Assembly (NCBI RefSeq): GCF_037975245.1
Contig: NC_092566.1
Span: 1 to 64,000 of the forward strand
Direction: 5' to 3'
Origin: Apostichopus japonicus
Taxonomy: Eukaryota; Echinodermata; Holothuroidea; Aspidochirotida; Stichopodidae
DNA length: 64,000 nucleotides
Below, one piece after another: positions 13,741 to 23,982 of the stretch. Position numbers and translations under genes: made by a program. Within the stretch, counting starts at the first letter, position 1; each line of letters starts with the position of its first letter. The notes under the pieces are model-generated. The model was not told the origin of the DNA, searched no databases, and saw only the letters and a list, made by a program, of their open reading frames with translations.

Positions 13741-13751
13741 AATATTTTGTC

Positions 13752-13990
13752 AAGTCCCGACTGTCCATTTTCATTAGGTCCCGACCGTCCATTTCCAAGT
13801 CCCGATCGTCCATTTCCAAGTCCCGACCGTCCATTTTCAGGTCCCAACCGTCCATTTTGAAGTCCCGACCGTCCATTTTCGTACTCTAACATTTTTCGAA
13901 AAAGTGCCAAGTCCCGACCGTCCATTTTCAAGTCCCGACCGTCCATTTTCAAGTCCCGACCGTCCATTTCTAGGTCCCGAGTGTCCAAGT
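13752..13990. repeat. Expanded 21-bp minisatellite left of telomeric tract 1
   Basis: About nine copies of a 21-bp unit with core GTCCCGACCGTCCATTTT are interrupted once (13870-13908) by a non-repeat spacer. The array runs directly into the CCCTAA tract. Its counterpart at 28725 has a spacer in the same place but a different consensus (CGTCCCGACTGGGCATTTT), so the units have been homogenised independently in each array. Confidence 0.88.
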
Positions 13991-13995
13991 GTCCG

Positions 13996-14371
13996 AACCC
14001 TAACCCTAACCCTAACCCTAACCCTAACCCTAACCCTAACCCTAACCCTAACCCTAACCCTAACCCTAACCCTAACCCTAACCCTAACCCTAACCCTAAC
14101 CCTAACCCTAACCCTAACCCTAACCCTAACCCTAACCCTAACCCTAACCCTAACCCTAACCCTAACCCTAACCCTAACCCTAACCCCTAACCCTAACCCT
14201 AACCCTAACCCTAACCCTAACCCTAACCCTAACCCTAACCCTAACCCTAACCCTAACCCTAACCCTAACCCTAACCCTAACCCTAACCCTAACCCTAACC
14301 CTAACCCTAACCCTAACCCTAACCCTAACCCTAACCCTAACCCTAACCCTAACCCCTAACCCTAACCCTAA
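13996..14371. repeat. Interstitial telomeric tract 1, (CCCTAA)n, about 376 bp
   Basis: About 62 repeats of CCCTAA, the C-rich strand of the metazoan telomere TTAGGG, are on the + strand. The tract is almost perfect, with only two one-base C insertions (near 14184 and 14353). CCCTAA on the + strand is the orientation of a left chromosome end. The tract is interstitial, because repeat DNA continues on both sides. Confidence 0.97.
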
Positions 14372-14560
14372 TTAGGACCAATGCCCTCTTGGGACGTCAA
14401 AATGCCCACTTGGGACGTGATGGGTCCGAACGTAACTTTTTTTTTCCGTCATTCTCACCCCCACGGGACCCCCCTGGGGGGGTTAAAAAAAAATATTTGG
14501 GGGGGTGCCAATTTTTTTTTTTTTTTTCACAACATGCGTCTGCACGAGTAGAGTGACCAG
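14372..14560. repeat. Inverted copy of the telomere-flanking segment
   Basis: Immediately right of tract 1, two minisatellite units appear in reverse complement (GACCAATGCCC, then GGGACGTC twice). They are followed by an inverted version of the C-rich segment seen at 13590-13740 and 28560-28720 (runs of G and the CACCCCC/GGGGGGTG pattern). The minisatellite here is of the tract-2 type (GGGCATTGG), not the type directly left of tract 1. The tract is thus flanked by the same family in opposite orientations. Confidence 0.75.
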
Positions 14561-14842
14561 AAGCGAAAAATTTTTGAAAAAAGTTGACCGGAAGTGACCA
14601 AAAAATTATGTTATGTAATAGGTGCCTACGTCCCAAGAGGGCACTTTCACGTCCCGGGTGTCCATTTTTTGGGGTCGATCTCGGAAAGTTGGGCATCGGG
14701 AAGTCCAATATTTGGTCAAAGGGTTGAACTGTTGTCACTGTACACCCACCCACACTTCCGGTCAGTTTGGGTCACATGACTTTTTATTACAGCCATAAAA
14801 TGCAGTTGACTTAATATATTACCTTACTGTTTCATTTTTGAA

Positions 14843-17800
14843 AATGACTACCCCTAGGGTTATGGTCGAAAATCGTAAACTTTGACCTTTGACCTCCAAA
14901 TTTCTTGTGGATGTTAAGGCTCAACAGGGCACTGACATATGCAAAGGGCAAGTATATGTCACTTCCGGTTAATGTGTTATAGGGGGTCAAAGGTCAAAAA
15001 TGTCGTTCCTTCAAAAAAAGGTCAAAAATCGTGAGAGTGACCGATTTCCACGAAACTTGCAACGATGACCTGTGAGGTCATAAGGAATGGTCACCTGAAA
15101 AATTTCGGCCATGAGGTCATCGGGTCAAAGGTCAATCAGAGGTCAAAAATTTAGTTCATCATTTTTTATTAGTTTTTATTGGATATCATAAGTCGGACCA
15201 CCGAAAATGGTCTAAAAGTTTTTTTTTGACCTAAGGTCATACCAATCCAAGATGGCTGCCACTCAAAGTTAACCCCAACCCCTAGCTTTGGCTAGGGTTA
15301 GCTTGGGGTTAGCATATTCGACTCCTGTGTGTACACGATATGGTTTTTCGGGACACAAATTGGTGTCGTGATGTAACTCGATGCGTACTATCACGTGATT
15401 ATCTTAAACTTGTTTCAAGTCGTTTACTTTCTGAATGAGGGCGCTTTAAAGTTTTACCTAGGGGTCCGTTTCTGAGACGGGAGGAATCAGCTATCGACCT
15501 GTAACTCACACCGAAGACTTATCACTTTAATCTGTACAAAATAAGTTCCGCTTTTGACCCTTTTTTATTCTGACCGGAAGTGACGTCACAAAACACATTA
15601 TCATCGATTATTACAAAATTAGATATTTGATTACCATTTGAATAGCAGCAAAAATATGTCGCGACATGTTCTATTGATTCTGTGAATTTAAAAAATTTTC
15701 ATCAATGTTTGACAAAATGGCGGCCAAAATAAAATATTAATAAGATAATATTTAACAAAAGTATAAAAAAATAATCAAAGACCGGAATTAGATTAAACGA
15801 CATTTATATAATCTCTAATTATTAGTTTTAACTAAATCTGAAATTTCGAGCAAATTGGGTGAATTTGAATTTTTCGCCGAAAATAGCGCCACCACCGGAT
15901 GACGTCAGAAAATAAAAATCGCGCGAAATACATGAAAATATTGTTCCCGATAGTATCGGACATGCCGAATCCATTAGTGCTATTTTTGGAACGATCGAAT
16001 GTTCCGTTCTTGAGATATGGGTACAGATGAGTCGAAAAGTGGGTCGATGTGACGTCACGCTACAGCAAAACCGGGCATCCGGTGGAAACGGGACATCCGG
16101 TAATTAAAGATCACAGATAGGGCTATCCATCGATTATAACTTTGCCTGATTTCCATTTGACCTAAGGTATTAAAAAAGCTGCTCGAATGTTGACGTCGGC
16201 GCTGGCGTCCTTGTTTAGGGTTATCATAGCTGCTACCGGTGAAAAACACCTATTTTGGGGGGGACCTCAAAAACGTATAGACTATACCCCCTTCCCGAAA
16301 ATTAATGCTACCGTATGAGTTGTCTACACGTAGCTACGACTCTTGTCTCCCACATAACCAAAATTCAGCTCCGTCACATACCCTCGGTGGAAAGGAAGGG
16401 GTACCGAAAAGAGGTACTTTTTTAACTTTTCAAGACAAAAACACCTATTTTTGGCGCAAGTAGAAATCATATATACAAAGAGCCTTTTCCGGTCATATAA
16501 TTACACGAAATTGACGTATGACAAAGACGAGGGTGTCTTCTACTACACGTCAAAATTTCATTTCCATGGGTACTTCAATGAGGACAGGAGGGGGGGTTGA
16601 AAAGAGGGGGTTTTCCAACTTTTGCACGTATGAAGAACACGTATTTCTATCGGGTCCTCTGGGACCCTATATCTCCCGAACGGAAGCAGGTATGGACCTG
16701 GGAGTTGCAGATTTGGACTCCTGGGCATCGATTACCCCCTGTGACGTCATTTTGACCAAATCCATTTTGGGGCAATTTCGGTAAAAACCGTAAGGGGTAC
16801 CCCTTATGGTTTTTTTGGGTGAAAATAATTTTTGTCGCAAAGACGGGCAGTGTGTATCTTTTCTGATTGTTCTCGACACGCTGATCACGAATCTGAAGTT
16901 AATTTTGGAATTGGGTGTTGTGTGGGGGCATGGGGGGCCAAAAACCATTGGGAGGGGGGCACGACCCCAAGTGGGTGTCTCCAAAAAAGAACGAAATACA
17001 CCTGTCCTGGTGCTTCTTGGGGTGCTGATGATGAATCTGAGATTATTTTGGCGGTTTGGAGACGTGGGGAGTGGTGGGGGAATTTAATGCCTTCCGGGCG
17101 TTCCATGGCGCACAATACCGAGACTCTTTTTGCTGAATGTTGGTACTTTTTCTCAAAATGCCCCCCTACCACCCCGGAAAAGAGACGCACCTACAAGTTT
17201 CATCATATTTTGGAAAGGGGACACCCTAGCGGTGGTACCCTTAATAGATGGCCGTAATCGGACCACCCCAGTAACCATGGTAACGCTCCAAAGTAGAAGG
17301 GTCGGGATTTTCCAGTACATAGTAACACTAATTATTATGACTTTTTTTCGGATTTTTTCAAAACTAACCCCCTACCACCCCGGAGAAGAGACCCACCTAC
17401 AAGTTTTATTCAAATGTGGTAAGGGGACACCCTAGCGGTGGTACCCCGAAAAGATGGCCGTAATCGGACCACCCCAGTAACCATGGTAACGCTCCAGAGT
17501 AGAAGAGTCGGGATTTTCCCGTACATAGTAACACTAATTATTATGACCTATTCGGATTTTTTCCAAACTGACCCCCCTATCACCCGGAGAAGAGACCCAC
17601 TCACAAGTTTTATTCAAATGTGGGAAGGGGACACCCTAGCGGTGGTACCCCGAAAAGATGGTCAAAATCGGACCACCCCAGTAACCATGGTAACGCTCGA
17701 AAGTAGAAGGGTCGTGATTTTCCCGTACATAGTAACACTGATTATTTTGACTTTTTCGGATTTTTTCCAAAATGACCCCCCACCACCCCGGAGGAGGGAC

Positions 17801-17940
17801 CCACCTACAAGTTTATTTTATTTTGGAAAGGGGAAACCCTAGCGGTGATAACCTGAAAATATGGGGGAAATCGGACTGATTCCCATAACCATGGTAACGC
17901 TCAAAAGTATAAATGTCGGGATTTCGAAAAAACGTTTATA
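14843..17940. repeat. Long subtelomeric unit U5, transition to short units
   Basis: This is the last unit containing the full first half of the long unit (perfect TGACCTTTGACCT at 14883-14895, three TGACGTCA-type regions). It is more diverged from U2/U3 than they are from each other. It has four sub-repeat copies and, instead of ending with the minisatellite, runs into the first short unit at the ACTACTACCGGTG landmark. This marks the switch from the 3.26-kb to the 1.51-kb periodicity. Confidence 0.82.
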
Positions 17941-19450
17941 ACTACTACCGGTGAAAAACACCTACTTTGGGGGGGACCTCAAAAACGTATAGACTATACC
18001 CCCTTCCCGAAAATTAATGCTACCGTATGAGTTGTCTACACGTAGCTACGACTCTCTTCTCCCACATAACCAAAATTCAGCCCCGTCACATACCCTCGGT
18101 GGAAAGGAAGGGGTACCGAAAATAGGTATTTTTTTTAACTTTTCAAGACAAAAACACCTATTTTTGGCGCAGATAGAAATCATATATACAAAGAGCCTTT
18201 TCCGGTCATATAATTACACGAAATTGATGTATGACAATGACGAGGGTGTCTTCTACTACACGTCAAAATTTCATTTCCATGGGTACTTCAATGAGGACAG
18301 GAGGGGGGGTTGAAAAGAGGGGGTTTTCCAACTTTTGCACGTATGAAGAACACGTATTTCTATCGGGTCCTCTGGGACCCTATATCTCCCGAACGGAAGC
18401 AGGTATGGACCTGGGAGTTGCAGATTTGGACTCCTGGGCATCGATTACCCCCTGTGACGTCATTTTGACCAAATCCATTTTGGGGCAATTTCGGTAAAAA
18501 CCGTAAGGGGTACCCCTTATGGTTTTTTTGGGTGAAAATAATTTTTGTCGCAAAGACGGGCAGTGTGTATCTTTTCTGATTGTTCTCGACACGCTGATCA
18601 CGAATCTGAAGTTAATTTTGGAATTGGGTGTTGTGTGGGGGCATGGGGGGCCAAAAACCATTGGGAGGGGGGCACGACCCCAAGTGGGTGTCTCCAAAAA
18701 AGAACGAAATACACCTGTTCTGGTGCTTCTTGGGGTGCTGATGATGAATCTGAGATTATTTTGGCGGTTCGTAGGCGTGGGGAGTGGTGGGGGAATTTAA
18801 TACCTTCCGGGCGTCCCATGGCGCACGCTACCGAGAGTTTTTTGCTGACTGTTTGTACTTTTCCTCAAAATGACCCCCCTACCACCCCGGAGAAGTGACA
18901 AACCTAAAAGTTTTATTCTAATTTTGGAAAGGGGACACCCTAGCGGTGGTACCCTTAAAAGATGGCCGTAATCGGACCACTCCAGTAACCATGGTAACGC
19001 TCCAAAGTAGAAGGGTCGTGATTTTCCCGTACATAGTAACACTAATTATTATGACTTTTTCGGATTTTTTTTCAAAACTAACCCCCCTATCACCCGGAGA
19101 AGAGACCCACCTACAAGTTTTATTCAAATGTGGGAAGGGGACACCCTAGCGGTGGTACCCCGAAAAGATGGTCAAAATCGGACCACCCCAGTAACCATGG
19201 TAACGCTCGAAAGTAGAAGGGTCGTGATTTTCCCGTACATAGTAACACTGATTATTTTGACTTTTTCGGATTTTTTCCAAAATGACCCCCCACCACCCCG
19301 GAGGAGGGACCCACCTACAAGTTTATTTTATTTTGGAAAGGGGAAACCCTAGCGGTGATAACCTGAAAATATGGGGGAAATCGGACTGATTCCCATAACC
19401 ATGGTAACGCTCAAAAGTATAAATGTCGGGATTTCGAAAAAACGTTTATA
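17941..19450. repeat. Short subtelomeric unit S1 (1510 bp)
   Basis: The unit begins at ACTACTACCGGTG. It is equivalent to the second half of a long unit, from the ACCGGTGAAAAACACC motif on, and lacks the first ~1.38 kb. Three sub-repeat copies lie at its right end. It is almost identical to S2, differing mainly by one T in the run near 19070. Confidence 0.9.
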
Positions 19451-20959
19451 ACTACTACCGGTGAAAAACACCTACTTTGGGGGGGACCTCAAAAACGTAT
19501 AGACTATACCCCCTTCCCGAAAATTAATGCTACCGTATGAGTTGTCTACACGTAGCTACGACTCTCTTCTCCCACATAACCAAAATTCAGCCCCGTCACA
19601 TACCCTCGGTGGAAAGGAAGGGGTACCGAAAATAGGTATTTTTTTTAACTTTTCAAGACAAAAACACCTATTTTTGGCGCAGATAGAAATCATATATACA
19701 AAGAGCCTTTTCCGGTCATATAATTACACGAAATTGATGTATGACAATGACGAGGGTGTCTTCTACTACACGTCAAAATTTCATTTCCATGGGTACTTCA
19801 ATGAGGACAGGAGGGGGGGTTGAAAAGAGGGGGTTTTCCAACTTTTGCACGTATGAAGAACACGTATTTCTATCGGGTCCTCTGGGACCCTATATCTCCC
19901 GAACGGAAGCAGGTATGGACCTGGGAGTTGCAGATTTGGACTCCTGGGCATCGATTACCCCCTGTGACGTCATTTTGACCAAATCCATTTTGGGGCAATT
20001 TCGGTAAAAACCGTAAGGGGTACCCCTTATGGTTTTTTTGGGTGAAAATAATTTTTGTCGCAAAGACGGGCAGTGTGTATCTTTTCTGATTGTTCTCGAC
20101 ACGCTGATCACGAATCTGAAGTTAATTTTGGAATTGGGTGTTGTGTGGGGGCATGGGGGGCCAAAAACCATTGGGAGGGGGGCACGACCCCAAGTGGGTG
20201 TCTCCAAAAAAGAACGAAATACACCTGTTCTGGTGCTTCTTGGGGTGCTGATGATGAATCTGAGATTATTTTGGCGGTTCGTAGGCGTGGGGAGTGGTGG
20301 GGGAATTTAATACCTTCCGGGCGTCCCATGGCGCACGCTACCGAGAGTTTTTTGCTGACTGTTTGTACTTTTCCTCAAAATGACCCCCCTACCACCCCGG
20401 AGAAGTGACAAACCTAAAAGTTTTATTCTAATTTTGGAAAGGGGACACCCTAGCGGTGGTACCCTTAAAAGATGGCCGTAATCGGACCACTCCAGTAACC
20501 ATGGTAACGCTCCAAAGTAGAAGGGTCGTGATTTTCCCGTACATAGTAACACTAATTATTATGACTTTTTCGGATTTTTTTCAAAACTAACCCCCCTATC
20601 ACCCGGAGAAGAGACCCACCTACAAGTTTTATTCAAATGTGGGAAGGGGACACCCTAGCGGTGGTACCCCGAAAAGATGGTCAAAATCGGACCACCCCAG
20701 TAACCATGGTAACGCTCGAAAGTAGAAGGGTCGTGATTTTCCCGTACATAGTAACACTGATTATTTTGACTTTTTCGGATTTTTTCCAAAATGACCCCCC
20801 ACCACCCCGGAGGAGGGACCCACCTACAAGTTTATTTTATTTTGGAAAGGGGAAACCCTAGCGGTGATAACCTGAAAATATGGGGGAAATCGGACTGATT
20901 CCCATAACCATGGTAACGCTCAAAAGTATAAATGTCGGGATTTCGAAAAAACGTTTATA
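19451..20959. repeat. Short subtelomeric unit S2 (1509 bp)
   Basis: This is a tandem copy of S1, with a one-base length difference in a T run and otherwise no difference noticed on reading. Confidence 0.9.
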
Positions 20960-22470
20960 ACTACTACCGGTGAAAAACACCTACTTTGGGGGGGACCTCA
21001 AAAACGTATAGACTATACCCCCTTCCCGAAAATTAATGCTACCGTATGAGTTGTCTACACGTAGCTACGACTCTCTTCTCCCACATAACCAAAATTCAGC
21101 CCCGTCACATACCCTCGGTGGAAAGGAAGGGGTACCGAAAATAGGTATTTTTTTTAACTTTTCAAGACAAAAACACCTATTTTTGGCGCAGATAGAAATC
21201 ATATATACAAAGAGCCTTTTCCGGTCATATAATTACACGAAATTGATGTATGACAATGACGAGGGTGTCTTCTACTACACGTCAAAATTTCATTTCCATG
21301 GGTACTTCAATGAGGACAGGAGGGGGGGTTGAAAAGAGGGGGTTTTCCAACTTTTGCACGTATGAAGAACACGTATTTCTATCGGGTCCTCTGGGACCCT
21401 ATATCTCCCGAACGGAAGCAGGTATGGACCTGGGAGTTGCAGATTTGGACTCCTGGGCATCGATTACCCCCTGTGACGTCATTTTGACCAAATCCATTTT
21501 GGGGCAATTTCGGTAAAAACCGTAAGGGGTACCCCTTATGGTTTTTTTGGGTGAAAATAATTTTTGTCGCAAAGACGGGCAGTGTGTATCTTTTCTGGTT
21601 GTTCTCGACACGCTGAACACGATTTTGAAGTTAATTTTGGAATTAGGCGTTGTGTGGGGGCATGGGGGGCCAAAAACCATTGGGAGGGGGGCACGACCCC
21701 AAGTGGGTGTCTCCAAAAAAGAACGAAATACACCTGTTCTGGTGCTTCTTGGGGTGCTGATGATGAATCTGAGATTATTTTGGCGGTTCGTAGGCGTGGG
21801 GAGTGGTGGGGGAATTTAATACCTTCCGGGCGTCCCATGGCGCACGCTACCGAGAGTTTTTTGCTGACTGTTTGTACTTTTCCTCAAAATGACCCCCCTA
21901 CCACCCCGGAGAAGTGACAAACCTAAAAGTTTTATTCTAATTTTGGAAAGGGGACACCCTAGCGGTGGTACCCTTAAAAGATGGCCGTAATCGGACCACT
22001 CCAGTAACCATGGTAACGCTCCAAAGTAGAAGGGTCGTGATTTTCCCGTACATAGTAACACTAATTATTATGACTTTTTCGGATTTTTTTCAAACTGACC
22101 CCCCTACCACCCCGGAGAAGAGACCCACCTACAGGTTTCATCCTATTTTAGAAAGGGGACACCCTAGCGGTGGTACCCCGAAAAGATGGCCGTAATCGGA
22201 CCACCCCAGTAACCATGGTAACGCTCCAGAGTAGAAGAGTCGGGATTTTCCCGTACATAGTAACACTAATTATTATGGCCTTTTCGGTTTTTTCCCAAAA
22301 TGACCCCCCTACCACCCCGGAGAAGAGACCCACCTACAAGTTTTATTCAAATGTGGGAAGGGGACACACTAGCGGTGACAACCTGAAAATATGGGGGAAA
22401 TCGGACTGATTCCCATAACCATGGTAACGCTCAAAAGTATAAATGTCGGGATTTCGAAAAAACGTTTATA
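20960..22470. repeat. Short subtelomeric unit S3 (1511 bp), mosaic
   Basis: This copy matches S1/S2 at its start. Around 21595-21655 it carries a cluster of variants (CGCTGAACACGATT and ATTAGGCGTTG instead of CGCTGATCACGAAT and ATTGGGTGTTG) that match U4 at 12195-12255. Its sub-repeat end also differs from S1/S2 and instead resembles S4. The pattern suggests gene conversion or unequal exchange. Confidence 0.87.
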
Positions 22471-23982
22471 ACTACTACCGGTGAAAAACACCTACTTTGG
22501 GGGGGGACCTCAAAAACGTATAGACTATACCCCCTTCCCGAAAATTAATGCTACCGTATGAGTTGTCTACACGTAGCTACGACTCTTGTCTCCCACATAG
22601 CTAAAATTCAGCTCCGTCACATACCCTCGGTGGAAAGGAAGGGGTACCGAAAAGAGGTACTTTTTTAACTTTTCAAGACAAAAACACCTATTTTTGGCGC
22701 AGATAGAAATCATATATACAAAGAGCCTTTTCCGGTCATATAATTACACGAAATTGATGTATGACAATGACGAGGGTGTCTTCTACTACACGTCAAAATT
22801 TCATTTCGATGGGTACTTCAGAGAGGACAGGAGGGGGGGTTGACAAGAGGGGGTTTTCCAACTTTTGCACGTATGAAGAACACGTATTTCTATCGGGTCC
22901 TCTGGGACCCTATATCTCCCGAACGGAAGCAGGTATGGACCTGGGAGTTGCAGATTTGGACTCCTGGGCATCGATTACCCCCTGTGACGTCATTTTGACC
23001 AAATCCATTTTGGGGCAATTTCGGTAAAAACCGTAAGGGGTACCCCTTATGGTTTTTTTGGGTGAAAATAATTTTTGTCGCAAAGACGGGCAGTGTGTAT
23101 CTTTTCTGATTGTTCTCGACACGCTGATCACGAATCTGAAGTTAATTTTGGAATTGGGTGTTGTGTGGGGGCATGGGGGGCCAAAAACCATTGGGAGGGG
23201 GGCACGACCCCAAGTGGGTGTCTCCAAAAAAGAACGAAATACACCTGTTCTGGTGCTTCTTGGGGTGCTGATGATGAATCTGAGATTATTTTGGCGGTTC
23301 GTAGGCGTGGGGAGTGGTGGGGGAATTTAATACCTTCCGGGCGTCCCATGGCGCACGCTACCGAGAGTTTTTTGCTGACTGTTTGTACTTTTCCTCAAAA
23401 TGACCCCCCTACCACCCCGGAGAAGTGACAAACCTAAAAGTTTTATTCTAATTTTGGAAAGGGGACACCCTAGCGGTGGTACCCTTAAAAGATGGCCGTA
23501 ATCGGACCACTCCAGTAACCATGGTAACGCTCCAAAGTAGAAGGGTCGTGATTTTCCCGTACATAGTAACACTAATTATTATGACTTTTTCGGATTTTTT
23601 TCAAACTGACCCCCCTACCACCCCGGAGAAGAGACCCACCTACAGGTTTCATCCTATTTTAGAAAGGGGACACCCTAGCGGTGGTACCCCGAAAAGATGG
23701 CCGTAATCGGACCACCCCAGTAACCATGGTAACGCTCCAGAGTAGAAGAGTCGGGATTTTCCCGTACATAGTAACACTAATTATTATGGCCTTTTCGGTT
23801 TTTTTTCCAAAATGACCCCCCTACCACCCCGGAGAAGAGACCCACCTACAAGTTTTATTCAAATGTGGGAAGGGGACACACTAGCGGTGACAACCTGAAA
23901 ATATGGGGGAAATCGGACTGATTCCCATAACCATGGTAACGCTCAAAAGTATAAATGTCGGGATTTCGAAAAAACGTTTATA
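22471..23982. repeat. Short subtelomeric unit S4 (about 1512 bp)
   Basis: This unit shares with S5 the variants GAGAGGACAGG (near 22823) and TTGACAAGAGG in place of the AATGAGGACAGG and TTGAAAAGAGG of S1-S3. S4 and S5 therefore form a sub-family. It has three sub-repeat copies. Confidence 0.88.

Larger units (their letters stand above)
10171..14842. repeat. Long subtelomeric unit U4 (4672 bp, telomere-bearing)
   Basis: This unit starts like U2/U3 but with scattered substitutions, and has five sub-repeat copies. Where U2/U3 have a short minisatellite, it carries an extra cassette of about 1.1 kb. The cassette consists of a C-rich segment (13580-13740), an expanded minisatellite (13752-13990), a CCCTAA tract (13996-14371) and an inverted copy of the C-rich and minisatellite segments (14372-14560). 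The normal unit end then resumes around 14625. The telomeric tract therefore behaves as an insertion at the minisatellite. Confidence 0.85.

Noticed and set aside
13752-13990. CRISPR-like regular repeats next to the telomeric tract
   Set aside because: The units are head-to-tail 21-bp copies without spacers, so it is a minisatellite.
13904-14359. Open frames of alternating Leu-Thr and Pro-Asn over the telomeric tracts (also 28942-29259)
   Set aside because: Direct translation of CCCTAA repeats, with no coding evidence.
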